Of a DNA stretch of 64,000 nt, positions 36,225-45,711 are shown one piece after another. The position numbers and the translations under genes were made by a program. The stretch's first letter is position 1. The number at the start of each line of letters is the position of its first letter. The stretch covers positions 587,501 through 651,500 of the forward strand of contig NZ_CP014227.1 of assembly GCF_001553545.1 (NCBI RefSeq), given 5' to 3'. A model generated the notes under the pieces. The model saw only the letters and a program-made list of their open reading frames with translations. It did no database searches and was not told the origin of the DNA. This stretch comes from Capnocytophaga haemolytica (GTDB taxonomy: Bacteria; Bacteroidota; Bacteroidia; Flavobacteriales; Flavobacteriaceae).

Positions 36225-37028
36225 TCAACGTTTTTGCTTAAAGAGCCACGAGAGGAAGTCGGGGCGGTTAAAGGCAGGATGCCAAGCGTTGTGCCCTGCG
36301 CCGTACACCTCGATGTACTCTACCTTTCTGCCCTTTCGGTGCAATGCCTCATAAGCCTCGCGTGAGTAGCGCACGGGGATCACATCGTCGATGTCGCCGT
36401 GATAAAGGCGGAAGGCTGTCTTGCCACCGAGCTCTTGCATACGCGCTATATTAGTAGCCCCACAGATCGCCACTGCCGCCGCAAACCTATCGGGGAAGCG
36501 ATACACCATATCGTAGGTGGCAATAGCCCCCATCGAAATGCCGATGATGTAAATACGGCTTTCGTCCACAGGATTTTCAGCGATCACCTTGTCCAAAAGG
36601 GCTTTTACTGTCTGCAAATGTTTGGTAATGGGCACTTCCTTAGGTAGCGGATTTGCCCCTTTATAGCCTTGTGCAGGGCGTTTCGCCAGCGACCAATAGT
36701 CCTTTACCCCTAACTGGGGGAATAGCACAAAGCAGGGATACTGCTCGCGTGCCACAGGGTTGGTGAATACCGTACCGCCATTGCGTAACTGACTCTCATT
36801 GTCCGACCCGCGCTCACCAGCCCCGTGCAGGAAGAGCACCAAAGGGTACTTCTTGCCGCTTTTAAGGCTTTGAGGTGCGAGCAGCCGATAAGGCATAGAG
36901 TCGTGCTGTTGCGTAATGAATACCCCCTTGGCATAAGCCTCATTCTGCGACCGCGCCGCAGGGGCATCCAACAGTATAAATAGTGCAAAAAAACAATATA
37001 AATAAGGATATAAACGCTTATTTTTCAT
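36225..37028 (-). CDS. alpha/beta-hydrolase (carboxylesterase-type) in PUL2
   Basis: A 267-residue exported esterase (signal MKNKRLYPYLYCFFALFILL, end near ARSQ). The catalytic triad is visible as Ser in GISMGA, Asp in HGDIDDVIP and His in GAGHNAWHP; FLHGAGERG gives the oxyanion region. This is the feruloyl/acetyl esterase or peptidase-like S9 class common in PULs. ATG 37028 is used because codons upstream lie in the LamG gene, which it overlaps by 11 nt. The role is probably removal of ester substituents from the glucan. Confidence 0.85.
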   Translation of the reverse strand: MKNKRLYPYLYCFFALFILLDAPAARSQNEAYAKGVFITQQHDSMPYRLLAPQSLKSGKKYPLVLFLHGAGERGSDNESQLRNGGTVFTNPVAREQYPCFVLFPQLGVKDYWSLAKRPAQGYKGANPLPKEVPITKHLQTVKALLDKVIAENPVDESRIYIIGISMGAIATYDMVYRFPDRFAAAVAICGATNIARMQELGGKTAFRLYHGDIDDVIPVRYSREAYEALHRKGRKVEYIEVYGAGHNAWHPAFNRPDFLSWLFKQKR

Positions 37029-37872
37029 TATATAACGCTTTGATAGCCTCATCGCTGAGTGCCTTGTTATAGAAATAGAACTGGTCGAGCTCACCAGGGA
37101 AAGCATTCATCCAAGTCTCTACCTTCTTGCTTGGCGCAAGTGGAGGAGTAACACCATTACCAAAAGTGCCAATTACAATAGGTCCCATATTGTGAAATGC
37201 TGGGGTGCCAAAGTTATCTTTTGTAGCAACTACTTCACCATTTCTCAGTATATCAAACTTACGTGTTTGAATATCATAGCGGAAAGCCAGATGTACCCAA
37301 TCGCCAATAGTATTTGCTATTTTAGGAGTATACCAAATGTTTGACTTGCTATACTGCTTTTCACCATTGACAGTCCTCTCAGTGTAATGTGCCATTTGTA
37401 TCTTAAAGAAACCTTCATTAGGCACATTGTTCCCACTGAGGAAAATGTCCAAATTTCCCCACGTATCCTTAGTGTCAGAGATGGTAAATAGCCCGCCAGT
37501 TTTACTCTCATTAGCTTTCATCCAAAAAGCTACCGTAAAGCTTTCGAGATGGGCAATTGTATCACGCAAGGAGATATCACCAAGATAAGTTGCTTTTGAC
37601 GGTTTAACAAGGATGTATGACTTCTCTGCTCCTTGATAGCATTTACCCACTTTGCCATCAGGATAAGTAATATTGCCATCTTGCTGCGTAATTACGTGGT
37701 AATTACTCATATCTTTATTCTTATTCTCAAAAGTAAGAGCTAACTTACGTGGGCTATAAGTAATAGGGGGTTGCTCTGGGTAGTTGAACTCAGGGTCTTG
37801 GTCTAATTTTTGAAAGCAGCTCCCAAAACCGAGCAGCCCTATGTTTATCATTAGAATATATATCTTTTTCAT
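37018..37872 (-). CDS. LamG/concanavalin-like surface glycan-binding lipoprotein (PUL2)
   Basis: A 284-residue lipoprotein (signal with LLGFGSC, Cys19). Residues about 45-280 form a LamG-type jelly roll: LALTFENKNKDMS, LESFTVAFWMKANES, GDWVHLAFRYD, DILRNGEV and FPGELDQFYFYNKALSDEAI. No catalytic motif is evident. It sits directly after susD, where surface glycan-binding proteins are usually encoded, so glycan recognition at the surface is inferred. Confidence 0.85.
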   Translation of the reverse strand: MKKIYILMINIGLLGFGSCFQKLDQDPEFNYPEQPPITYSPRKLALTFENKNKDMSNYHVITQQDGNITYPDGKVGKCYQGAEKSYILVKPSKATYLGDISLRDTIAHLESFTVAFWMKANESKTGGLFTISDTKDTWGNLDIFLSGNNVPNEGFFKIQMAHYTERTVNGEKQYSKSNIWYTPKIANTIGDWVHLAFRYDIQTRKFDILRNGEVVATKDNFGTPAFHNMGPIVIGTFGNGVTPPLAPSKKVETWMNAFPGELDQFYFYNKALSDEAIKALYNEK

Positions 37873-37891
37873 CGCTATTTAAATTTAATGA

Positions 37892-39427
37892 TTAATTATA
37901 GTCAGGATTTTGTTTTAATACTCCATTAGAGGCTGTCACTTGGCTATTAGGCAAAGGTAGGTATCTGTGTTTAGGTTGATACCCCAAAGAACCCAATACA
38001 GCTGAGGCTTCACCCCAGCGCACTAAGTCGTAGAAGCGGTCAAACTCCATAGCGAGTTCTACACGACGTTCGTGGTGTATTGCCTCACGAAGTTCAGATT
38101 GGGCTGCAGTGGTTATCCTTGGCAATACATTGCTATTACTTCCTCGTGCCCGCGCCCGTATCATCTCTAAATAAGTCAATGCTTCACCTGCGTTTCCTAT
38201 TTCATTAGCAGCCTCAGCTGCCATTAGTACTACATCTGCATAACGAATTATGCGGATATTAAACCAAAAACCATTCTTTGCAAATTTCTTTCGTAATTCA
38301 GGGTTGGTGTATGCCTTCTTATTGTAGTACTTATTGGCAACATCACCATTGGCAATAGGTCTTTCGTTGTATGGTGTATTAGGCTGTATAGTACCTAACT
38401 GACTTTCTGATTTCACAAAGTAAAGTAATGTCTCATTCTTACGAGGATCACCTGCTTCAAAAGCATCAGCAAGTTCTTGGGTAGGAGTGTTCCAACCCCA
38501 TCCTAAGTTCCATTCACCAGGTCCACGAACCCCTTGCACTTCTGCAAATTGGCTACCTACTTCATTTGATGCTTTGTAGGTTTCATTTGCTGTACACTGT
38601 ATCTCAAAAATAGATTCACTACTATTCTCTCCACTTTCTCTGAAAATCTGTTCAAAAGGAGTGTTAAGGTTGTAAAGCCCTGACTGAATTACTTCGATAG
38701 ATGCAGTGTAAGCACTCTGAAAATCAGAACGCATCAGATAAGTTTTTGCGTGTAAAGAGCGTGCTGCTCCCCAAGTGAGGCGACCTACATAAGCGGCAGG
38801 CCAAGTTCTTGGAAGTCCTTCTTCTGCAATGGTTAAATCCTTATCAATGAGCTTATAAATGTCTTCAACTGACGACTTTGGTATATTAGCTTCATCTTGA
38901 TTATTAATAGCAAAATCAATCAAAGGTACTTCGCCAAAGGCTCGTACTAAATTAAAGTAAGCAAAAGCGCGGAAAAAATGTGCCTCAGCAAAGTTTACTT
39001 TGTCCGACTCAGTGCGCTTGCTCTCTTCAATCTCGTTGATCTCTTTAATAGCTGTATTTGACAAGTGTATCAACTCATAATGTGAAGAATAGTAACCCGA
39101 TATAATGCTATTGGTTGATGTGTATTGAAAATTATCATACATTCTTCCGTGTTCTGCACCATCTGAGGCAGTAGAACCTTTTTCAGCATCTTCACTACGG
39201 AAAGAATGGATTGCCAAGGCAACATTTCCTGAGGTAATATTGAACCCCCGTATTTTAGCATACATCGTAAAGATCTTAGCCTCTATACTACCTGATATGT
39301 TGTTTTGGTCACCATCTTTCCATTCGCCTTGTGGCTCTTGGTCAAATTTAGCACAACTCATAGGTAGGCTTAGGCATACTGCCATCAGCCCCGCAATACA
39401 TAATTTATGGATTGTATTTCGTTTCAT
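37892..39427 (-). CDS. SusD-family glycan-binding lipoprotein (PUL2)
   Basis: A 511-residue lipoprotein (LSLPMSCAKF, lipobox Cys25). SusD features are AEAHFFRAFAYFNLVRAFGEVPL, RYADVVLMAAEAANEIG, HHERRVELAMEFDRFYDLVRWG and the terminal NPDYN. It follows susC after 12 nt and precedes the LamG gene by 19 nt. It forms the lid of the SusC channel for PUL2. Confidence 0.94.
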   Translation of the reverse strand: MKRNTIHKLCIAGLMAVCLSLPMSCAKFDQEPQGEWKDGDQNNISGSIEAKIFTMYAKIRGFNITSGNVALAIHSFRSEDAEKGSTASDGAEHGRMYDNFQYTSTNSIISGYYSSHYELIHLSNTAIKEINEIEESKRTESDKVNFAEAHFFRAFAYFNLVRAFGEVPLIDFAINNQDEANIPKSSVEDIYKLIDKDLTIAEEGLPRTWPAAYVGRLTWGAARSLHAKTYLMRSDFQSAYTASIEVIQSGLYNLNTPFEQIFRESGENSSESIFEIQCTANETYKASNEVGSQFAEVQGVRGPGEWNLGWGWNTPTQELADAFEAGDPRKNETLLYFVKSESQLGTIQPNTPYNERPIANGDVANKYYNKKAYTNPELRKKFAKNGFWFNIRIIRYADVVLMAAEAANEIGNAGEALTYLEMIRARARGSNSNVLPRITTAAQSELREAIHHERRVELAMEFDRFYDLVRWGEASAVLGSLGYQPKHRYLPLPNSQVTASNGVLKQNPDYN

Positions 39428-39439
39428 AGTCTTACTTTG

Positions 39440-42400
39440 TTAAAATGTTAGGTTAATACCATAAGTTAAGATCATTGGCATTGGGTAAGTACCTCCATCA
39501 ATACCAAAAGCTAAGGCGCTACCCCCAATTTCAGGGGTATATCCTGTATTCTTATGCCAAGTCTTGATGTTTTGTGCATTGGCATATACGCGTATCTTCT
39601 TTACCTTCAATCTTTCTAATACTTGCTGAGGTAGACTGTAACCTATCTGCAAATTACGGAATCGGAAGAAGCTGCCATCTTCTATGTAATAATTTGAGTT
39701 CATCCTATTGATAGCACGACTGTTGTCAATTACAGGTTCCCAATTAGAAGTTCCCGCTCCTCGCCAACGTCCCATACGATGTGCCTGATAATTGAGGATT
39801 GCATACTCTGATTCGCCCCATCCACGGTAGATTTCATTGCCATAAACACCCATAAAGTCAGCAGTAAGGTCAAAACCTTTATAAGCGAGGCTTACATTAA
39901 AACCATAAGTAAAATCAGGGGTAGGGTTACCTATTTCGGTACGGTCAGCAGGGGTAATTTTGCCATCACCGTTAATGTCTGCAAACTTTAAGTCACCAGG
40001 GAGTACATCAGTCAATGTATTTTTAGGTGAATTGCTAATATCATCATTATTTTGATATACTCCTATAACTTTATAGCCATAGAAATGTCCAATAGGATGC
40101 CCCTCTAAGGTGCGTGATATACCTTTTGTTCCGTTATAGAGGGCATCATCTTTACCTCTACCAAGTGAGAGCACAGTATTCTTAATTGTAGTGAGGTTGC
40201 CTGAAAAGGAGTAGCTAAAATCACTATCTTTTGCCTTATCATTCCAAGAAGCAGAAAGCTCCCATCCCTTGTTTTCAATTTCACCTAAGTTCTGCAATGA
40301 GTTCTTAGCTCCGGCAAAACTTGCAAGCTCTACAATAAGGTCTTTTGTGTTTTTGCGATAGTATACAGGTTCAATACTCAAACGATTATTCAAAAACCGA
40401 ATTTCAGCACCTGCTTCCCAAGCGTAGGTCTTTTCCCAACCTAAGTTCTGTACTAAGTATTTCGGTGCATAACCTGTAATAATACGGTCGCCAAAGACAG
40501 CACTACCTGAACTCTGCAATATTGGGTAAGTAGGGTAATTATTAGGCGTATTTTGATTTCCCAATAACCCCCACGAGCCTTTGAGCTTTAAGTAGCTTAT
40601 TGCCTTTTGCTGTTTCATAAAGGCTTCTTCACTCACTACCCAACCAGCTCCAAAAGAATAGAAGTTATCACACGTATTGCCTAAGTTGTGGAACACTGAG
40701 GCTCCATCACGGCGAAACGAAGCATTTACTAAATAACGATTATCGTAGTTATACAAAGCTCTGAATAAGTACGACATCGTAAAACGGCGATATTGACCTG
40801 AACCATTTTTAGCACCACTTTCATTCCCAATAGATGATAACCACCACTTGCTATCGTTCTCATCAGGGATAGAGAAAATAATATCTTCCATCTTTTGTTG
40901 GCGAGAACCATTCAATGAAGTGTGTTCAAGATAATTGCTGGTAAGCCCTGTCATCAAAGTGAGATTATGCTTATCAAATATCTTTTTATAAGTTAAGATA
41001 TAATCCTGCTGAGTAGCCATCGTAGTAGATTTGCTCTGTGAGATACTCTCTTGCTCATTCGTGTTGATTCGTTTGTTGGTGTCACGGTTAAAAACCCAAA
41101 TGATTGGTGTGTAAGCTCGGCTTTCACCTACGCGATAATCCATTGAAAGTGTTGCTTTAAAAGTCAGGTCTTTCAGTATGTCCAATTCTCCGTATACATT
41201 CCCTGCTAAGCGGTGATTTACTGCTTTGTTATGATTGGCAAGTTTCTCTATATCAATCAAGGGGTTACCTACTTGCGTGCCTTGGAAATTTGGCAAATAG
41301 TTCAAAAGTCCAGTAGCACTATCATAAGGCTCAGCTATAGGGGCCGCTTTCAAAGCTCCTGCTACTCCCTTAGCATCTGCTGGTAAAGTGCGAGATCCGT
41401 TGGCTTGAAAACCTAAACGCAAGTAATCTGTCAAGTTATAATCACTGCTAACGCTCAACGTAGTCTTACTGAGCTTCTCGTGCTTGATAGAACCTTCCTC
41501 TTCTGTATATCCCGCACCGAGGTAGAACTTACTTTTTTCATTTGATGAAGCAATGCTAATATTGTGGTTCGTCACCCAAGCAGCTTTGCGAAATATCTCA
41601 TCTTGCCAATCAGTATTGGCTGTCCATTTACTAAAATCAAAGTATCTGTTATCAACATCTTCGCGGCTGGCAAGCTCTTCTTTAAAAAGCTCACGAAACT
41701 CATCGCCGTTTGCCATCTTGATGCGGTCGTAGATCGTCTTAAAGCCCAGCGAGCTGTTGATGTTCACCATTGTAGTGCCCTTCTTAGCTTTCTTAGTGCT
41801 GATGATGATCACCCCATTGGCACCACGCACCCCGAAGATCGCCAGCGACGAGGGGTCCTTAAGTATCTCCATCGACTCTATATCTTGCGGATTGAGGTAG
41901 TTGATGTTGTCGGTAAAAAGCCCGTCTACTACGTATAGAGGCGTATAACCATTGATAGAGTTCGTGCCGCGGATACGTATCTCAGGGTCTTGCCCTGCAC
42001 GTCCTGTATTAACGATTTGCACCCCTGCTACCTTCCCTTGTATAGAGGCTACGGGGTTGGTCGAAGGGCGATCAGCAAACTGCTCGGTCTTGATGCTGGC
42101 AATGGAGCCTGTGAGGTCGCGCTTCTGCGTAGTCCCATAACCGATCACCACCACCTCTTTTAGCTCTTGTGTATCTTCCTTTAAGGTGATGTTCAGGGTA
42201 GTGCGCCCACCTACTTTCACCTCTTGGGTGTGCATACCGATATAGCTTACCACCAACACCGCCCCTGAGGGTACATTTGCCAAGGTAAAATGCCCGTCCA
42301 TATCGGTAGAAGTGCCGTGTTGCGTGCCCTTCACTATCACGCTCGCACCCCCGATAGGGCTCTTAGTGCCTTCTTCGGTAACGGTACCTTTCACAGTGAG

Positions 42401-42466
42401 CTGCTGCGCGTATACCGCCCCCAGCACACTGAGCGAAAACACTATCGTACAAATAAATCGTTTCAT
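39440..42466 (-). CDS. SusC-family TonB-linked outer-membrane transporter (PUL2)
   Basis: A 1008-residue importer. Signal MKRFICTIVFSLSVLGAVYAQ, CarboxypepD_reg domain (VKGTVTEEGTKSPIGGASVIV), SusC signature EVVVIGYGTTQKRDLTGS, plug (IRIRGTNSINGYTPLYVVDG) and a barrel ending LTYGINLTF. ATG 42466 gives the shortest clean signal peptide; ATG 42475 is an alternative. Codons further upstream run into the promoter. It is the first gene of the PUL2 susC unit. Confidence 0.94.
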   Translation of the reverse strand: MKRFICTIVFSLSVLGAVYAQQLTVKGTVTEEGTKSPIGGASVIVKGTQHGTSTDMDGHFTLANVPSGAVLVVSYIGMHTQEVKVGGRTTLNITLKEDTQELKEVVVIGYGTTQKRDLTGSIASIKTEQFADRPSTNPVASIQGKVAGVQIVNTGRAGQDPEIRIRGTNSINGYTPLYVVDGLFTDNINYLNPQDIESMEILKDPSSLAIFGVRGANGVIIISTKKAKKGTTMVNINSSLGFKTIYDRIKMANGDEFRELFKEELASREDVDNRYFDFSKWTANTDWQDEIFRKAAWVTNHNISIASSNEKSKFYLGAGYTEEEGSIKHEKLSKTTLSVSSDYNLTDYLRLGFQANGSRTLPADAKGVAGALKAAPIAEPYDSATGLLNYLPNFQGTQVGNPLIDIEKLANHNKAVNHRLAGNVYGELDILKDLTFKATLSMDYRVGESRAYTPIIWVFNRDTNKRINTNEQESISQSKSTTMATQQDYILTYKKIFDKHNLTLMTGLTSNYLEHTSLNGSRQQKMEDIIFSIPDENDSKWWLSSIGNESGAKNGSGQYRRFTMSYLFRALYNYDNRYLVNASFRRDGASVFHNLGNTCDNFYSFGAGWVVSEEAFMKQQKAISYLKLKGSWGLLGNQNTPNNYPTYPILQSSGSAVFGDRIITGYAPKYLVQNLGWEKTYAWEAGAEIRFLNNRLSIEPVYYRKNTKDLIVELASFAGAKNSLQNLGEIENKGWELSASWNDKAKDSDFSYSFSGNLTTIKNTVLSLGRGKDDALYNGTKGISRTLEGHPIGHFYGYKVIGVYQNNDDISNSPKNTLTDVLPGDLKFADINGDGKITPADRTEIGNPTPDFTYGFNVSLAYKGFDLTADFMGVYGNEIYRGWGESEYAILNYQAHRMGRWRGAGTSNWEPVIDNSRAINRMNSNYYIEDGSFFRFRNLQIGYSLPQQVLERLKVKKIRVYANAQNIKTWHKNTGYTPEIGGSALAFGIDGGTYPMPMILTYGINLTF

Positions 42467-42504
42467 TATTTCCATACTACTAACTAAATTTTGATTTCGT
42501 GGAG

Positions 42505-42620
42505 CAAAGTTCCGAAACTTAGTGTAACCTGCCAAATATTCGCCTTCGCTTTTGCTACTACACGCCTAAAATCGCCATTTAACGTACTACGTCAGCACTA
42601 CTACAACAATCGTTAATAAT
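42505..42620 (-). promoter_or_regulatory. PUL2 susC promoter and upstream site
   Basis: On the minus strand there is a -7-like GAACTTTG (42512-42505), one base from consensus, with TTTG 20 nt upstream. About 75-95 nt further up lie two 11-bp-spaced units (GTACTACGTCA at 42584-42594, then GCACTACTACA) and the 13-mer AATCGTTAATAAT (42608-42620). Both motifs recur upstream of GH144. The neighbouring regulator is the likely binder. Confidence 0.6.
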
Positions 42621-42651
42621 ATGGTAATCAGATCTCTGAAATGTTAAATCT

Positions 42652-45534
42652 CTATCGGTTAAAGTTCGTAAAAAAATCGTAGAGGTTCTCCTCTTCTGCG
42701 AGTTTCAGTTTCTTTCGCAGACGATAACGGGCAGTTTCCACCCCGCGTATCGATACGCCCTGCATCGCTGCTATCTCCTTGCTGGTGTAGTTCAATCGCA
42801 GTAGTACACACAGTTTCAGGTCGGTAGCAGTCAGCTCTGGATATTGCTCCTTGAGGTTGTGGAAAAAGTTTGTATGAATCATATCAAAGTTCTCCTGGAA
42901 CACCTGCCATTGGTCTTCCTGCGACCGATTCTCACGCACGTACTGTATGAGGGGGCGACTTTGCATCTTGCCTACTTTGTGGTCGGCGAAAAACTGCTCT
43001 AACCGTACGGTGAGGTGCTGCAAAAAATCGTCGTGCTTGATGTTCATCATCGTCGCCTCAGCCAGTGCCTTGCTCTTGTGCTCCAATTCCGTGGCGAGCA
43101 TCTGGTTTTGCAGAGCGGTGATCTCACGCTCTTGCTGTTCCAATTGGCGTTGCTTGCGGAGCTTCTCGCGCAAGAAAGCACGCTCTTTCTTCTTCATTCG
43201 GTAGCGGAAAAATAGCGCACTGAGCATCACACAGCCCGCCAGAAACAGCAATCCATAGAGCACATACGCCCAAAGACTCTTGTACCACGGTGTGGTGATC
43301 TCAAAAGGCAGTGAAAAGCTTGAAAGCTCCTTGCCTAAGTTGTCCACCACCTTTGCTTGTAAGGTGTATTTGCCCTGTGGCAGACTCTGATACACAAGGC
43401 TGAAATCCGCTGAGGCTTCGCCCCAACGCTTGTCATAGCCTTCTAAGAAATAGAGCAGCCGCTCGCCCTCGGGCGTAAAGTTGGGGTATTGAAATTGGAA
43501 TACCAAGTAATTGCGGTTGTAGTCGATCTCCAAGTGCCCACCGAGGGCTTCGTGCACGTATTGGTCGCTATCCCTGTCATAGCTCAGCAGCGAGCGCAAT
43601 TGCAGTCCGCTGGGCACCTTGCTCACCGCCTGCTGAGGCACGTACATAGCGATGCTGCCATCTAAGCAGAAGAACGACTGCCCGCGCTCGTCCACAAACA
43701 CCGTTGCCCGCTGCTCGTTGGCAGGCTTGGCAAGCCCCGAAAACGGAATGCGGTCTACCGCTGCGTAACTGCCTTTGCTGTGATGCACCAAAAAGTAATC
43801 GGAGTCGGTGATGAACCAAAACAGATTGTCGTTCACGGCTACGATGCGCTGCGTCTTCACAAGGTCTTTGAGCTGGCGGTTGAGCAGCTGGTAAGGCACC
43901 ACTTGCTGCTGGTCTTCGTCGTAGGTGTAGAATTGATAGCCGTCCGCCAGCACTATCTTCCCGCGAAGGCGCAGCAACTTCACCCGCCCATAAGGGGCAT
44001 TGCTGCCGAGTGCATTGTAAGGGGTTTGCTGCTTGATGTGCCGCAAGTCTTTCTCCAAGGCAATGCGGTAAATGCCCTTGTAAAGGTGCTCAGCCCACAG
44101 GTTGCCCGCTGGGTCTATCTCCACACGGTCGATAAGGTCTGAAAAACCGTCGATGATGTGGTCTGCCATCCACCTGCCTTGCGCATTCTTCTTGTAGACC
44201 GTCAAAAAGGTGTACGACGAGCCTATGAGCACCTCCTGCCCGTGAATCACGCCCTTGGCAAGACACATTCCGCCTACCCCCACATTGGGCAGCGACACCA
44301 ACCGATCGCCTTCTATCTCCGAAGTGCCCTTGTTATGCCCTACAAACACCTGATTGTCAAACCGCTTCACAAACCACGTCTGGTTGTTGAAATTCGCAAA
44401 CGCACTGATGCTACCCCCACGCAGTTTGTAAACGCCCTTGTTCGAGCCTAAGTAGTAATCCGAGCCCGCTTGTGCCATATCACTCACTAACTCAATGGTG
44501 TTGGGCAACCCTAAAAACAGCAATTTCGATTGGCATTGTATCTGCGCAATGCCGTTGTCGAGTGCTGCCCAAAGGTTGTGCTGGGCGTCCTCGAGCAAGC
44601 CGAGCACCGTGTTGTTATTCAGTCCGTTGCTTCTGCTGATGCGCCATAGGCGTTTGCCGCTCTTCGCCTCTATGGCAAGCACGCCTTCGCCGAGGGTGCC
44701 GAGGATGAGCTTCCCATCGCTGGTGAGCACCGCCCTATTGAGAGTCGTCTGGGGGTAGAGCGGGTCAAAGTCGGTTTTAAAAGGCTGCAAGAGGTCGCTC
44801 TTAGGGTCGTAAAGTAGCACCCCGCCGCGCATCGTGGGCAGCAGCAGTCTGCCTTCGCTCTCAAAACCAGCGATCACGTGGTTGCCCGCCAAGCGTTCCT
44901 TGCTGAGCACCAAGCGGGTAGCCCCATCCTCGTCAATCTCATAGAGTCCGCCGTAGATGGTCTGCATATAGAGCTTGTGCTGTACTACGAACATCGTATA
45001 AGGGGCAGGCGAAGGGTTCACCGCACGCACCCGCTGCCCATCGTACACAAAGTACGAGCGGAATGTCTGGAAATAGACCTTACCACCGAAGCGCACTATC
45101 TTCCAAACCTCGTCATTCTCAAACTTATAGTCTTTCAACAGGGATTTTAAGGAGTGGTATACCAAGCTGTTCTGGGCGTTGCGCTCAAAGTAGCCAAACT
45201 CTTCAAACGACCCCACATATACCCGCGAGCGCGCTTCCTTGCCATCGGAAAACACCGCCCGCGCTGTCTTCTTGCTCGGCAACAGGTGCAACCTCCAACG
45301 CCTGCCATCGTAGCCCAACAGTCCTTGGTTATTTGCCACGTACAGCACCCCCTGCTTATCCTGAGCCACGCCCCAATTCTGCATACCCGCCCCATAAGTG
45401 CTCGGCAAGATATTGCCCACAGGCGGGGTAAAGCCCTCAAGCAGGCTTTGGGCAGCAAGTACACCACTCCACAAGGCGAGAAAAACAACGATAAATCCCG
45501 AGAAAATATAACGCAAATGACCCTTAAAATCCAT
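42652..45534 (-). CDS. triple-tyrosine sensor with LuxR-type HTH (PUL2 regulator)
   Basis: A 960-residue one-component transmembrane regulator. After the signal peptide (to about 28) comes a large beta-propeller (GLLGYDGRRWRLH, NGLNNNTVLGLLEDAQHNLWAALDNGIA), then a Y_Y_Y domain (about 680-745, LEGYDKRWGEAS). A membrane helix (about 752-775) leads to a coiled coil (about 780-840) and an HTH (about 900-945, ELTATDLKLCVLLRLNYTSK, GVSIRGVETARYRLRKKL). There is no kinase or receiver domain. This SusR-like layout senses periplasmic oligosaccharide and activates the adjacent PUL. It has its own upstream gap, separate from susC. Confidence 0.9.
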   Translation of the reverse strand: MDFKGHLRYIFSGFIVVFLALWSGVLAAQSLLEGFTPPVGNILPSTYGAGMQNWGVAQDKQGVLYVANNQGLLGYDGRRWRLHLLPSKKTARAVFSDGKEARSRVYVGSFEEFGYFERNAQNSLVYHSLKSLLKDYKFENDEVWKIVRFGGKVYFQTFRSYFVYDGQRVRAVNPSPAPYTMFVVQHKLYMQTIYGGLYEIDEDGATRLVLSKERLAGNHVIAGFESEGRLLLPTMRGGVLLYDPKSDLLQPFKTDFDPLYPQTTLNRAVLTSDGKLILGTLGEGVLAIEAKSGKRLWRISRSNGLNNNTVLGLLEDAQHNLWAALDNGIAQIQCQSKLLFLGLPNTIELVSDMAQAGSDYYLGSNKGVYKLRGGSISAFANFNNQTWFVKRFDNQVFVGHNKGTSEIEGDRLVSLPNVGVGGMCLAKGVIHGQEVLIGSSYTFLTVYKKNAQGRWMADHIIDGFSDLIDRVEIDPAGNLWAEHLYKGIYRIALEKDLRHIKQQTPYNALGSNAPYGRVKLLRLRGKIVLADGYQFYTYDEDQQQVVPYQLLNRQLKDLVKTQRIVAVNDNLFWFITDSDYFLVHHSKGSYAAVDRIPFSGLAKPANEQRATVFVDERGQSFFCLDGSIAMYVPQQAVSKVPSGLQLRSLLSYDRDSDQYVHEALGGHLEIDYNRNYLVFQFQYPNFTPEGERLLYFLEGYDKRWGEASADFSLVYQSLPQGKYTLQAKVVDNLGKELSSFSLPFEITTPWYKSLWAYVLYGLLFLAGCVMLSALFFRYRMKKKERAFLREKLRKQRQLEQQEREITALQNQMLATELEHKSKALAEATMMNIKHDDFLQHLTVRLEQFFADHKVGKMQSRPLIQYVRENRSQEDQWQVFQENFDMIHTNFFHNLKEQYPELTATDLKLCVLLRLNYTSKEIAAMQGVSIRGVETARYRLRKKLKLAEEENLYDFFTNFNR

Positions 45535-45641
45535 AATATATCAGAATAACGCTGCGAAATTACGAAAATAGTACAAAACACGCAAACATTTCCGTCATTA
45601 TTCTAACATTTTTACAACCTCAGGTGGTCTCGCACAAAATA

Positions 45642-45688
45642 GTAGCACGGTGCGAAAGCCTTGTGAATAAGCCCTCCGACCGTGCTAC
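45642..45688 (-). terminator. hairpin after msrAB
   Basis: GTAGCACGGT (45642-45651) is the exact inverse of ACCGTGCTAC (45679-45688) around a 27-nt loop. It lies 24 nt beyond the msrAB stop. The T-run is poor, so the terminator call is tentative. Confidence 0.5.
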
Positions 45689-45711
45689 AGAGTAACAAAT
45701 AATAACTTTTT

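Noticed and set aside
36037..36228. 63-residue minus-strand reading frame after the esterase
   Set aside because: It starts with TTG inside the esterase end, covers a hairpin and a terminator, and shows no domain or coding bias.
44158..44451. Antisense reading frames in the PUL2 regulator
   Set aside because: They are shadows of a long, well-supported gene with high third-position GC.
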